NCBI RefSeq assembly: GCF_003269295.1
Contig: NZ_QLTT01000003.1
Span: 186,001-250,000, forward strand
From: Lentzea atacamensis
GTDB lineage: Bacteria > Actinomycetota > Actinomycetes > Mycobacteriales > Pseudonocardiaceae
Direction of reading: 5' to 3'
DNA: 64,000 bases
The translations under genes were made by a program, and so were the position numbers. How positions within the stretch are numbered: position 1 is the stretch's first letter; the number at the start of each line of letters is the position of its first letter. Of the stretch, positions 1 to 9,190 are shown piece after piece. A model generated the notes under the pieces. The model ran no database searches and had not been told where the DNA came from. It saw nothing but the letters and a program-made list of their open reading frames with translations.

Positions 1-878
1 CCGAGATCGGCCCCGGCCCCGCGGTCGTCGGCTACCACGCGGGCAGGCGGCAGGTCATCGAGGCGGTGCCGGCGGAGCTCGCGCCGAGCACCCTCAACCT
101 CGACGCCGACAGCGTGGTGCTGCTGACCGGTGGCGCCCGCGGCATCACCGCTCTGGTCGCGACCGCGCTCGCCGAACGCACCGGCTGCCACGTCGAGCTG
201 CTCGGCCGCACCCCGATCGCGCCGGAGGACCACCGGCTCGCCCACGCCACGACCGAGCCCGCGCTCGTGAAGGCGTTGTTCGAGCTGGGGCACACGACGG
301 ACGTTCCCGCGATGGCGCGCAAGGTGCTCGCCGAACGCGAGGTCCGTCAGACCGTGGAACGCCTGCGCGTCAAGGCGTCGAGCGTCAGGTACCACGAGTG
401 CGACGTCACCGACGCCGAAGCCGTCGCGAAGGTGCTCGACGACATCAAGGCGCGGTTCGGCCGGATCGACGGCGTCATCCACGGTGCGGGTGTGCTGGAC
501 GACAAGCTGATCGCGGACAAGACCCAGGAGTCGTTCAACCGGGTCTGGGCCACGAAGGTGAACGGCGCCAAGGAGTTCCGCGACGGCTTCCTGGTTCTCT
601 TCGGCAGCGTCAGCGGTGTGTTCGGCAACCGCGGCCAGGCCGACTACTCGGCCGCGAACGACGCCCTCGACCTGATGGCGAGGTTCTGGGGCACGCAACG
701 CCGGGTCGTGGCCGTCGACTGGGGTCCCTGGGCCGGCGCGGGCATGGTGGTCGGGCTCGCCGGCGAGTACGCGCGCCGCGGCATCCCGCTGATCGACCCG
801 GAGCAGGGCGTCACCGCGCTCCTCGACGAAATCGCCGGCGGCTCGGACGTCCAGGTGGTCTACCGATGGGAGGCATAG
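1..878 (+). CDS. Partial type I PKS/PUFA-synthase-like protein, C-terminal ketoreductase domain
   Basis: Only the 3' end is in the window; the reading frame is open from base 3, so the start lies upstream. What remains is a ketoreductase of the short-chain dehydrogenase fold, which reduces a beta-ketoacyl-ACP with NADPH. Visible signatures are the nucleotide-binding TGGARGIT, then the active-site stretch with FGSVSG, the catalytic YSAAN and a WGPW motif near the end. The style resembles the KR of PfaA/HglC-type iterative synthases rather than modular PKS KRs (inference). It ends in TAG at 876-878, 13 bases inside the next gene, so translation is probably coupled. Domains upstream (presumably KS and AT) cannot be seen. 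Confidence 0.85.
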   Translation, partial: EIGPGPAVVGYHAGRRQVIEAVPAELAPSTLNLDADSVVLLTGGARGITALVATALAERTGCHVELLGRTPIAPEDHRLAHATTEPALVKALFELGHTTDVPAMARKVLAEREVRQTVERLRVKASSVRYHECDVTDAEAVAKVLDDIKARFGRIDGVIHGAGVLDDKLIADKTQESFNRVWATKVNGAKEFRDGFLVLFGSVSGVFGNRGQADYSAANDALDLMARFWGTQRRVVAVDWGPWAGAGMVVGLAGEYARRGIPLIDPEQGVTALLDEIAGGSDVQVVYRWEA

Positions 879-3800
879 CGATCGTCGGCATCGGCGCGGT
901 CTTCCCCGGCGCCCCTGATGCCACGACGTTCTGGCGCAACATCGTCACCGGTGTCGACGCCATCGGGCAGATCCCGGCAGGACGCTGGGACCCCGCCACC
1001 TACTACGACCAGGACAGCACCACCGGCGACAGGTTCTACTGCCGCAAGGGCGGGTTCGTCGACGACCTGGCCGAGTTCGACCCGACCAGGTTCGGCATCA
1101 TGCCGTCCACAGTGGACGGCGCGGAGCCCGACCAGCTGCTCGCCCTCGGCACGGCCGCCGAGGCCATCGCGGACGCGGGCGGCGAATCGGCTCTGCCGGA
1201 CCGGAATCGGGTCGGCGTGGTCGTCGGACGCGGCGGCTATCTGACGCCCGGCTGTGCGCGGCTCGACCAGCGGGTCCGGCTCGCTGACGAGGTCGTCTCG
1301 GTGGTCCGCGACCTCTTCCCGAACCTGGCCGGCGCGGACCTGGACACGGTCCGCCGGACCATCCGCGATCGCCTGGGGCCGGAGCAGCCGGAGTCGTCCA
1401 TCGGCCTCGTGCCGAACCTCGCGGCGTCGCGGATCGCCAACCGGTTCGACCTCAAGGGCACCGCCTACACGGTGGACGCGGCCTGCGCGTCCGGGCTGGT
1501 CGCCGTCGAGCACGCCGTCCGCGAGCTTCAGGAGGGCCGCGCGGACGCCATGCTCGCCGGGGCGGTGCACGTCTGCCACCACCCGACGTTGTGGAGCGTC
1601 TTCACCCAGCTCCGCGCGTTGAGCCCGAGCGAGCGCATCAGGCCGTTCGACGCCACCGCGGACGGCACGCTGCTGTCCGAAGGTGTCGGCATGGTCGTGC
1701 TGAAGCGGCTGGAGGACGTCGGCGACGAGCGCGTCTACGCGGTGATCCGCGGCATCGGCACGGCCAGCGACGGACGCGCGACCAGCATGATGACGCCCAA
1801 CCCCGAGGGCCAGCTCCTTGCCGTGCAACGGGCATGGGCCAGTGCGGGACTCGACCCGCGGAGGGACGGGCTCGGCCTGATCGAGGCCCACGGCACCGCC
1901 ACGCCCGCCGGTGACGCCGCCGAACTGCAGACGATGATCAACGCGTTCGGCGACCAGGGCGACGAGATCGGCATCGGCACGGTGAAGTCGATGATCGGTC
2001 ACGCGATGCCGGCGGCCGGCATGGCGGGGCTGATCAAGGCCGCGCTCGCGTTGCACCACAACACGTTGCCGCCGACCCTGCACGTCGAGAAGCCGCACAG
2101 CGCCCTGCGGGGCACCAGGTTCACGCCGGTCAGGGAGGCGCGCGAGTGGAGCGGGCCGCACCGCGCGGTCGTGAACGCGTTCGGGTTCGGCGGGATCAAC
2201 GCCCACGCCGTCCTCGACGGCCACACGATCGCCAAGCCGCGCAAGCCCGTCATGACGTTCGCCGCCGACACCGCGGAAGAGCTGGCCAGGGCACTGGCAG
2301 AACGCCGCTGCTCCAACGCGGACCGGGCGTTCCGGCTCGCCATCGGCAATCCCGACGAGCGCAAGCTCAAGCTCGCCGAACGCGTGGTCGCCCAGGGCAA
2401 GGCGTGGCCCGGCCGGCACGACATCTGGTTCGCCCATCAGCCGCTGCTGACCAGCACCGACCAGGTCGCGTTCCTGTTCCCCGGATTCGAGCGCGAGTTC
2501 AGCGGCGAGGTCGTCGACCACGCCGTCGGGTTGCTGCAGGACGGGCGGCGCGAGGCCCGCGAACTGATGGCACTCGGCATCACGCCCGGTGCGCTGGCCG
2601 GCCACAGCATGGGCGAGTGGACGGCGATGGTCGTCGGCGGGATCTATCCGACGATCGACGAGTTCGTCAGCGCGCTCGGACCTGGCGCGGTCGCGGTCGT
2701 CGACATCGCTTACGCCGCACTGGGTTGCTCGGCCGACATCGCGCAAGAGCACCTGATCGACGGCGTCACGATCAGCCACGACAACTGCCCGCGCCAGTCG
2801 GTGATCTGCGGCCCGATCGACCAGCTCGAAGTCGTGCTGGAACAGTTGAAGGCCAACGGCGTCATGGCGCAGCTCATGCCGTTCCGCACCGGCTTCCACA
2901 CCCCGGCGCTCGCCCCGTACCTCGGCCGCGCCAAGGAGATGCTCGACCAGCTGCCGGTCCGCGCGTCGGAGATCCCGGTGTGGTCGGCGAACTCCCTCGA
3001 ACCCATGGGCGCCGACGAGGTCCGCGAGCTGGTGCTGCGCCACCTGGTCGAGCCGGTGAAGTTCCGGCCGCTGCTGGAGCGCCTGCACCAGGCGGGCTTC
3101 CGCGCGTTCGTCCAGATCGGACAGGGCAGCCTGCCCGGGTTCGTCGCCGACACGCTGTCCGACCGGCCGCACCTCGCCGTGAACGCCGACATCGCGCCGG
3201 AAGCGCTGTGGGCGTTCGGGCTCAAGCGCGGCACCACGCACAAGGTCAAGCTGCGGCTCGGTACCCCGAAGATCAAGGTCGACCCGCTCGGCACCGAACC
3301 GGTGCTGGTCGCCGACGACAGCCCGATGTCGGCCGCGGTCAACGCGCTGCTGGCCCACACGAACGCCGTCGCGCGCGAGGTCGTCGGCGCGCTGCGGCCG
3401 AACGAGGCCGGGTTCACCCGCGAGTTCTCGTTGCGCACCATGCCGGAGCTCGTGGACCACTCGGTGTTCCCGCAGCCGCCCGGCTGGCCGGACCTCTCCG
3501 ACGGGTTCCCGATCGTGCCGGCGACCGGCCTGCTGGAGGTGTTCGCGGACGCCGCCAGAAGGCTCACCGGCGGCACCGTCCACGGCTTCACGCAGGTCAG
3601 GGCCAAGCGCTGGCTCACGGCCCTGCCTGCCACGACCGTGAAGGTCTCCGCTCGCGCGGAAGGCCCGGCCCGAGTGGTGGTGAAGGTCGGCGACTACGCC
3701 GAGGGCGTCGTGCTGATGGCGCCGGTGACCGCGCAGCCGGTCGACAAGGAACTGCAGGGCGTCCGCGAGGCACCGGTCGACGCGGAAGCCCTGTACCGGG

Positions 3801-4531
3801 ACAACTGGATGTTCCACGGCCCTGCCTTCGCGGGTGTCACGAAAATCGAATGCCTGGCGGACAACGGAATCGCCGGTGTGCTGACGCCGTTGCCCGCGCC
3901 GGGAGCGTTGCTCGACAGCGCCGGTCAGCTGATCGGCCACTGGATGCAGGTCACGCACACCGTCGACCAGACGGTGCTGCCGACCGGCATCGAACAGGTG
4001 TCGTTCCACGGACCCGCGCCCACGGGCGACGTCCGGTGCACGGCCTGGATCCGTTCGGTGACCGCCCAGGAGATGGTCGCCGACGCCGAGCTGACCGTGA
4101 ACGGCGAGCTGTGGTGCCGGATCACCGGCTGGACCACCCGCCGGTTCACCACGGACGACCGGATCTGGCAGGTGAAGCTCCGCCCCGGCACCGAAATGCT
4201 GTCCACCCGGGACGGTGAGTGGCTGCGGGTCGAGGAGAACTGGTCGGACAGCGCGACCCGTGACCTGATCATGCGCCGCTATCTGAACTCCGCCGAGAGA
4301 CTGCACTACGGCGGACTGGACGTGCCGGCTCAACGGGACTGGCTGCTGCGCGTGATCGCGGTGAAGGACGCCGTGCGCGCGTCGCTGTGGGATCGCGGTG
4401 CCGGGCCGATCTACCCGGCGGAACTGACGGTGGACGCCGATGTCAACGTGCGCGGTGCCTTCGCCGTGCCCCGGATCGAAGTCGTTGCGGAACAAGGCAG
4501 AGCAGCCGCCCGCGTGAGGACGGAGAAGTGA
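866..4531 (+). CDS. Iterative type I polyketide/PUFA-type synthase, KS-AT-DH
   Basis: A 1221-residue synthase that would condense and dehydrate acyl chains on an ACP. The KS comes first with all catalytic residues: Cys207 in DAACASG, His342 in EAHGTAT and His379 in MIGHAMPAAG. An acyltransferase-like domain follows with Ser581 in GHSMGE and His678 in GFHTP. The C-terminal part looks like a double-hotdog dehydratase: His865 in ELVDHSVFP and Asp1017/Gln1021 in DSAGQ, although the usual HxxxGxxxxP motif is not well formed. No ACP or KR is fused; both are separate neighbours. The ATG at 866 was chosen because homology to KS begins immediately (IAIVGIGAVFPGA); the frame stays open upstream to 398, but that stretch overlaps the KR gene. 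Closest family by eye is PfaC/HglC-like iterative synthases. Confidence 0.88.
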   Translation: MGGIAIVGIGAVFPGAPDATTFWRNIVTGVDAIGQIPAGRWDPATYYDQDSTTGDRFYCRKGGFVDDLAEFDPTRFGIMPSTVDGAEPDQLLALGTAAEAIADAGGESALPDRNRVGVVVGRGGYLTPGCARLDQRVRLADEVVSVVRDLFPNLAGADLDTVRRTIRDRLGPEQPESSIGLVPNLAASRIANRFDLKGTAYTVDAACASGLVAVEHAVRELQEGRADAMLAGAVHVCHHPTLWSVFTQLRALSPSERIRPFDATADGTLLSEGVGMVVLKRLEDVGDERVYAVIRGIGTASDGRATSMMTPNPEGQLLAVQRAWASAGLDPRRDGLGLIEAHGTATPAGDAAELQTMINAFGDQGDEIGIGTVKSMIGHAMPAAGMAGLIKAALALHHNTLPPTLHVEKPHSALRGTRFTPVREAREWSGPHRAVVNAFGFGGINAHAVLDGHTIAKPRKPVMTFAADTAEELARALAERRCSNADRAFRLAIGNPDERKLKLAERVVAQGKAWPGRHDIWFAHQPLLTSTDQVAFLFPGFEREFSGEVVDHAVGLLQDGRREARELMALGITPGALAGHSMGEWTAMVVGGIYPTIDEFVSALGPGAVAVVDIAYAALGCSADIAQEHLIDGVTISHDNCPRQSVICGPIDQLEVVLEQLKANGVMAQLMPFRTGFHTPALAPYLGRAKEMLDQLPVRASEIPVWSANSLEPMGADEVRELVLRHLVEPVKFRPLLERLHQAGFRAFVQIGQGSLPGFVADTLSDRPHLAVNADIAPEALWAFGLKRGTTHKVKLRLGTPKIKVDPLGTEPVLVADDSPMSAAVNALLAHTNAVAREVVGALRPNEAGFTREFSLRTMPELVDHSVFPQPPGWPDLSDGFPIVPATGLLEVFADAARRLTGGTVHGFTQVRAKRWLTALPATTVKVSARAEGPARVVVKVGDYAEGVVLMAPVTAQPVDKELQGVREAPVDAEALYRDNWMFHGPAFAGVTKIECLADNGIAGVLTPLPAPGALLDSAGQLIGHWMQVTHTVDQTVLPTGIEQVSFHGPAPTGDVRCTAWIRSVTAQEMVADAELTVNGELWCRITGWTTRRFTTDDRIWQVKLRPGTEMLSTRDGEWLRVEENWSDSATRDLIMRRYLNSAERLHYGGLDVPAQRDWLLRVIAVKDAVRASLWDRGAGPIYPAELTVDADVNVRGAFAVPRIEVVAEQGRAAARVRTEK

Positions 4532-4791
4532 TGGACGAGGTGCTGCGGCAGGTGGCCGAGATGATCACCGAGGTGGTCGGGCCCGACTTCCTGCTGGGCG
4601 TGGAGATCACCCGTGACACCACGTTCAGCGACGACCTCGGCCTGGAGTCGATCGAGTTCGTCGCGCTGGCGGACAAGCTCAACGCCCACTACGGCGTCGA
4701 CCTCGTGGCGTTCCTGGCGGACATGGACATCGACGAGATCATGGCGATGTCCGTCGGCCGTCTCGTCGACCACATCACGGCTCGTGTCTGA
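4531..4791 (+). CDS. Stand-alone acyl carrier protein
   Basis: An 86-residue acyl carrier protein. The phosphopantetheine attachment site is Ser40 in DDLGLESIEF, the classic ACP motif, followed by an acidic helix. The ATG overlaps the TGA of the synthase by one base (TGATG), so the ACP is probably translated by re-initiation and supplied together with the synthase. It most likely carries the chain for the upstream KS-AT-DH and KR proteins. Discrete ACPs are unusual in PUFA-type systems, which usually have tandem ACPs inside the megasynthase; that may be because upstream parts are outside the window. Confidence 0.9.
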   Translation: MDEVLRQVAEMITEVVGPDFLLGVEITRDTTFSDDLGLESIEFVALADKLNAHYGVDLVAFLADMDIDEIMAMSVGRLVDHITARV

Positions 4792-5551
4792 CGTTCACGC
4801 CCGAGGGCTGCGCTTCCACGTCCAGCGGCTCGGGCCGACAGATGCGCCGACCGTGGTGTTCGTGCACGGCCTGGTGATGGACAACCTGTCCAGCTTCTAC
4901 TACACGCTCGCCGCGCCGCTGGCCCAGGCCGGCTTCGGCACCGTGCTGTTCGACCTGCGCGGGCACGGGCTGTCCGAGCGGCCGCCCTCCGGTTACACGC
5001 CCGAGGAAAGCGCGCTCGACCTCGTCGCCGTGCTGGACGAGATCGGCGTGACGGAGCCGGTCTACCTGGTGGGCAACAGCTACGGCGGTGTGGTCGCGAT
5101 GCACGCGGCCGTGCAGTCTCCCGAACGGGTCGGCGGCGTCGTGCTGGTCGAGTCAGCGTGCGGGGGAGTGGTCGGCGACGCGTGGTTCGAGGACATCACC
5201 AACACGCTGACGGTCGCCGCCCTGGGCCTGGAGTTCGACCGGACGCAGGACCAGCTGATGGCGCTCGGCCAGCGCAAGATCGCGAAACTCGCGGTGAACG
5301 CCAACGCGTTGCTCAACGGCACGACCCTGATCGACGATCTCGGTTCCGGGACGAAGCTTGATCTCACGCAGGTGCGGTGCCCGGTGCTCGGGGTGTACGG
5401 CGCCGAGTCGGAGCTGATCGGGGCGGCGGCGGAACTGCAGGAGCGGATCCCGTCCTGCCGGCTGCACGTCGTGTCCGGACTGGGCCACACGGTGCTGCGC
5501 GAAGCCACCGCGGAGTTGCTCGACGTGCTGCTGGACTGGTTGCCGTCATGA
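4784..5551 (+). CDS. Alpha/beta hydrolase, possible off-loading thioesterase
   Basis: A 255-residue alpha/beta hydrolase. It has the oxyanion region VFVHGLVMDN, the nucleophile elbow GNSYGG with Ser99 and a C-terminal His235 in GLGHT. The acid position after strand 6 reads GAESEL rather than the usual GxxD, so Glu may replace Asp. The GTG at 4784 was chosen because it gives a hydrolase of normal length and overlaps the ACP stop by 8 bases. Its place right after the ACP suggests hydrolysis or transfer of the finished chain, but a tailoring esterase role is equally possible. No signal peptide, so it acts in the cytoplasm. Confidence 0.78.
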   Translation: MSDVHARGLRFHVQRLGPTDAPTVVFVHGLVMDNLSSFYYTLAAPLAQAGFGTVLFDLRGHGLSERPPSGYTPEESALDLVAVLDEIGVTEPVYLVGNSYGGVVAMHAAVQSPERVGGVVLVESACGGVVGDAWFEDITNTLTVAALGLEFDRTQDQLMALGQRKIAKLAVNANALLNGTTLIDDLGSGTKLDLTQVRCPVLGVYGAESELIGAAAELQERIPSCRLHVVSGLGHTVLREATAELLDVLLDWLPS

Positions 5552-6675
5552 GCCGGTTCCTGTTCGTGGTCCCGCCGCTGACCGGCCACGTCAACCCGAC
5601 CGCGTCCGTGGGCGGCGAGCTGCTGGCGCGCGGGCACGAGGTGGCGTGGGTCGGGCATCCGGGCACGCTCGCACCGTTGCTGCCGGACGACGCGGTGGTG
5701 TTCCCGGCGATCGACGATCTGCTGGAGGCGGACATCCGGACGAAACGGGAGCGCTGGCTCGCGTTGCGCGGGATGGCGGTGGTCAAGTTCTTCTGGGAGG
5801 AGTTCCTGATCCCGCTCGGGCACGCGATGGTGCCAGGGGTGGCGGACGCGGTCAGGGAGTTCGCGCCGGACGTGGTCGTCGCGGATCAGCAGGCACTGGC
5901 CGGGCCGCTGGTGGCGGGTCACGCGGGCCTGCCGTGGGTGACGTCGGCCAGCACGTCCGCCGAGCTGATCAATCCTTTGCGGACGATGCCCAAGGTCGAC
6001 GCCTGGGTGCGGGATCTGCTGCACGGCTTCGCGGGCGGGGACATCAGGTTCTCCGACCGCCTGGTGCTGGTCTACAGCTCGGCGGCGCTGGTGGCGGGGG
6101 AGTTCGGCGAGGAAGTGGCTTTCGTCGGGCCCGCGCTGACGCATCGCGTCGAACGCGTGGAGTTCCCCTGGCACCGGTTGACCGGTGGACGCCGGGTGCT
6201 GGTGTCGCTCGGGACCCTCAACGGCCCCGCCGGCGAGCGGTTCCTCAACCAGGTGCTGGAAGCGGTCGCGGACCTCGACGTCCAGGTGATCATGGTCGCG
6301 GAGCCGCGCCCGTGCCCGCCGAACGTCCTGATGCTGCCGTCCGTGCCGCAGCTGGCGCTGATGCCCCACCTGGACGCGGTCATCACGCACGGCGGCCACA
6401 ACACGGTGTGCGAGGCGTTGGCCCACGGCTTACCGCTGGTCGTGGCACCGATCCGGGACGACCAGCCGACCGTCGCCGCCCAGGTCGTGGCAGCCGGCGC
6501 CGGAGTGCGGCTGACCTACTCGCGGGCGCGCGCCGCAGATGTTCGCAGTGCACTGGAATCCGTGCTGGACGAGCCGGAGTACGCGGCCGCCGCGGAGCTG
6601 GTGCGGGAGTCGTTCTTGGCGGCTGGTGGCGCAACTGCCGCGGCCGACCGACTTGAAAAGGTGGTGGCCGGGTGA
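5548..6675 (+). CDS. GT1-family glycosyltransferase (MGT/UGT-like)
   Basis: A 375-residue GT-B fold glycosyltransferase of the macrolide/UDP-glucuronosyl type (CAZy GT1). The N-terminus has the typical VVPPLTGHVNP opening. The C-terminal donor-binding signature is clear: HGGHNT from His281, then the EALAHGLPLVV and DQPTVAAQ segments that contact the nucleotide sugar. It would attach a sugar to the lipid or polyketide product of this operon. ATG at 5548 overlaps the hydrolase stop in an ATGA. The sugar donor cannot be predicted from sequence alone. Confidence 0.85.
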   Translation: MSRFLFVVPPLTGHVNPTASVGGELLARGHEVAWVGHPGTLAPLLPDDAVVFPAIDDLLEADIRTKRERWLALRGMAVVKFFWEEFLIPLGHAMVPGVADAVREFAPDVVVADQQALAGPLVAGHAGLPWVTSASTSAELINPLRTMPKVDAWVRDLLHGFAGGDIRFSDRLVLVYSSAALVAGEFGEEVAFVGPALTHRVERVEFPWHRLTGGRRVLVSLGTLNGPAGERFLNQVLEAVADLDVQVIMVAEPRPCPPNVLMLPSVPQLALMPHLDAVITHGGHNTVCEALAHGLPLVVAPIRDDQPTVAAQVVAAGAGVRLTYSRARAADVRSALESVLDEPEYAAAAELVRESFLAAGGATAAADRLEKVVAG

Positions 6676-8417
6676 TTCTCACCGTGCTGGTGGTGCTCGT
6701 CGTCCTGCTGGACGTCCTGCGCCTGCGTTCCCGCGCGTCCAAGCTGCGAGTGCTCGCCAAGGGCGCGGGTGAGCACTCGCTTCTCACCGCCACCGGTGTC
6801 CATCCCGACGGCTCGTGGGAAACCGACGCCGACCTCGTCGACCTCGTGCCGCGCGACCTCCCGACGGTCGCCGCGCTGGACCTGCTGGGTTCGGTCGATC
6901 CGGCCAAGTACCGCGAGGACCAGTGGGCGCGTGGGATCAGCGCCTCGCAGGCCGTGCTGGTGCGTGAGCAGTACCGCGAGGACGTCGACCCGGACGACCC
7001 GACGGAGTTCGTCGCGTACGTGCGAAGGGTCAAGGACCACGTGCGGGCGCAGGTCGACATCGCGGTCGCGCCGGGGCTGAAGGCCGGGCCGTACGACCTC
7101 GGATACCGCGCGGCGACGTTGCGGCAGCTCGGAAAACGGCCGTCGCTGTGGATCGCGGGCTCGGTCATCGGTTACGCGACCGTCGCGGCGGCGCTGGTCA
7201 CGGCGTGGCCGTGGGGGCTCGTCGCGCTGGCCGCGTACTGGGCGCACCCGATCCTGGTGTTCGCCGGAACGCCGCTGCGGCCACGTGACCTGTGGGTGCC
7301 GCGGTTCCTGCGCACCCCGTACCTGTGGGTGAAGACCGCCGGTGGCAAGAAGTCCGCGGCCGAGAAGCGCCAGGCCGAGCACCTCAAGCAGGCCACGCCG
7401 TGGTACGAGCAGAACCGCGACAAGAACTTCCACGAGGCCCGGCGCGACAACTGCCCGTCGTGCGGGAGCACCGACTTGCGCCGGTGGGTCACCGCGACGG
7501 ATCTGGTGCAGCGCAAGCCCGGCACGTTCACGATGGACCGTTGCGTCCGATGTGGACACGTCTGGCAGAACCCGCGGCTGAGTGAAGAAGGCCTGGGCTT
7601 CTACTACCGGGACTTCTACGACGGCCTCGGCGAGACGTCGGCGGAGGCGGTGTTCTCCGGCAAGACCGATCCGTACTACGGGCGGGCGCGCATGGTCGAG
7701 CCGTTCACCAAACCCGAGCGGTGGCTGGACGTCGGCTCCGGGCACGCGCACTTCTGCCTGGGCGCCAAGGAAATTCTGCCGTCCACCGTGTTCGACGGGC
7801 TCGATCAGGGCGCGGCCATCGAGGACGCGGCGCGGCTGGGGCGGATCGAGCAGGCCTACCGGGGCAGCTTCAAGGAGTTCGCGGGCGAGCTCAAGGGCCG
7901 CTACGACGTGATCAGCATGCACCACTACCTGGAGCACGTGCGGGATCCGTGGGAGGAGCTCGACATCGCCGCGGACGTCCTGCCGGAGGGCGGCTACCTG
8001 CTGATCGAGCTGCCGGACCCGGAGTGGCGGCTCGGGCGGCTGTTCGGCCAGTACTGGATGCCGTGGTTCCAGCCGCAGCACCAGCACATGATGCCGATCG
8101 GCAACCTGGAACACGCGCTCGCCGACCGCGGACTGGCCACAGTGGCCAAGGAACGCTCGAAAGCCCACCTGTGCAACGACTTCACGCTGGCGTTGTTGCT
8201 GTTCCTCGGCAACATCGCACCCCGCACGCCGGCGCCGTGGCGACCGGAACGGGTGCGCCTGCGCAGGACCCGCAGCTTCCTGGTGTGGGCGCTCGGCATT
8301 CCGGCGTTCTTCGTCGCGATGGCGCTGGACCAGACGGTGAACCGGTTCCTCGCTCATCGCAGTGACCGCGGCAACGCCTACCGGCTGCTGGCCCGGAAAA
8401 CGGCACAGGAGAAATGA
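6672..8417 (+). CDS. Membrane-associated zinc-ribbon SAM methyltransferase-like protein
   Basis: A 581-residue protein with an unusual layout. Residues 1-20 are hydrophobic; about 20-155 are unrecognised; about 158-198 form two probable membrane segments. Next come two CxxC pairs (Cys261/264 and Cys291/294), a zinc ribbon of the kind preceding some sugar C-methyltransferases. Then comes a class I methyltransferase core with motif I LDVGSGHAHF (352-361), whose third glycine is His, and a YDVISMHHYLEHV segment. A hydrophobic stretch follows near 535-560. It could methylate a lipid-linked product at the membrane, but the altered motif leaves activity uncertain. GTG start overlaps the previous stop by 4 bases. 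Confidence 0.75.
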   Translation: MILTVLVVLVVLLDVLRLRSRASKLRVLAKGAGEHSLLTATGVHPDGSWETDADLVDLVPRDLPTVAALDLLGSVDPAKYREDQWARGISASQAVLVREQYREDVDPDDPTEFVAYVRRVKDHVRAQVDIAVAPGLKAGPYDLGYRAATLRQLGKRPSLWIAGSVIGYATVAAALVTAWPWGLVALAAYWAHPILVFAGTPLRPRDLWVPRFLRTPYLWVKTAGGKKSAAEKRQAEHLKQATPWYEQNRDKNFHEARRDNCPSCGSTDLRRWVTATDLVQRKPGTFTMDRCVRCGHVWQNPRLSEEGLGFYYRDFYDGLGETSAEAVFSGKTDPYYGRARMVEPFTKPERWLDVGSGHAHFCLGAKEILPSTVFDGLDQGAAIEDAARLGRIEQAYRGSFKEFAGELKGRYDVISMHHYLEHVRDPWEELDIAADVLPEGGYLLIELPDPEWRLGRLFGQYWMPWFQPQHQHMMPIGNLEHALADRGLATVAKERSKAHLCNDFTLALLLFLGNIAPRTPAPWRPERVRLRRTRSFLVWALGIPAFFVAMALDQTVNRFLAHRSDRGNAYRLLARKTAQEK

Positions 8418-9190
8418 CGGACATCGCGGATCGGCCTGAGATCGCGCCGGAGCTCAGGCTGGTGCCGCACGCGTTCCGGCGGACGTTCGGCAGGCCCGCC
8501 GAGGGTGTCTGGTACGCGCCAGGCGTGCTGAACCTGCTCGGTGGCGCCGTGAAGGTGCCCGCCAAGTGGGGCGCGATCGTGGCGGGGGATCGGCGTGACG
8601 ACGGCAAGCTCGAGCTCGTGTCGGTCAACCGGCCGACCGAACGCGCCGTGCTGCCGTCCGGTGAGATCCCGGCGTGGGCGGCACCTGTGGCCGGCAGTTC
8701 CGGTGGCGCGACGTTGATGTGCAGCGTCGATCTGCCGCAGGGGAGTGGCCTGTCGGCGGGTGAGGCTCTGAGGACGGCGGTCGGGCTGGCGTTGCGCGAT
8801 CTCGCGGGAAACGCTTACGAGGAGCCGGAAACCGCCGAGCTGGATCTGCCAGGTCAACGGCTGCTCGTCGTCGACACCCGGATCCGGCGTCAGGAACCGC
8901 AGGAGGAACGGCCGTACACCCCGGACACAGAGGATCTCGGGACGGCTTTGACGGCGTACCACCGGGCGCAGGACCCGGACCCGGAGCAGGACGCGGTGGT
9001 CCGCGCAGCACTGGCCTCCGGTGCGCGGGGTGCCAGCATGCTGGTCGACCCACCGGGCAGGCCCGCTGTCGTGCTCGTCGACGCGGACCTGGTCCCTGCG
9101 GTGAAGAGGGCGATCACGAAGGCGGTGGCGATTCCTCCGCGCTACCTCACGATCGTTCCGGCTCCGTTCAGAACTGAGGCTTTACGGTGA
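8414..9190 (+). CDS. Degenerate galactokinase-like GHMP protein
   Basis: A 258-residue protein whose motif order recalls galactokinase. APGVLNLLGG sits where GalK has APGRVNLIGEH, and PQGSGLSAGEAL sits where GHMP kinases have the ATP-binding PxGxGLSSSAA. The GEHxDY sugar-binding residues are missing and the protein is shorter than GalK (about 380 residues), so sugar kinase activity is doubtful. It is the last gene of the operon, overlaps the methyltransferase by 4 bases (ATGA) and its end overlaps the convergent beta-glucosidase by 23 bases. It may have become a regulator, a scaffold or a kinase for another substrate; none is demonstrated. Confidence 0.6.
   Translation: MTDIADRPEIAPELRLVPHAFRRTFGRPAEGVWYAPGVLNLLGGAVKVPAKWGAIVAGDRRDDGKLELVSVNRPTERAVLPSGEIPAWAAPVAGSSGGATLMCSVDLPQGSGLSAGEALRTAVGLALRDLAGNAYEEPETAELDLPGQRLLVVDTRIRRQEPQEERPYTPDTEDLGTALTAYHRAQDPDPEQDAVVRAALASGARGASMLVDPPGRPAVVLVDADLVPAVKRAITKAVAIPPRYLTIVPAPFRTEALR

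Noticed and set aside
860-4495. A 1211-codon open frame antisense to the KS-AT-DH gene
   Set aside because: It mirrors the real gene's third-position GC bias, is rich in Arg, Gly and Val without motifs, and has no ribosome binding site.
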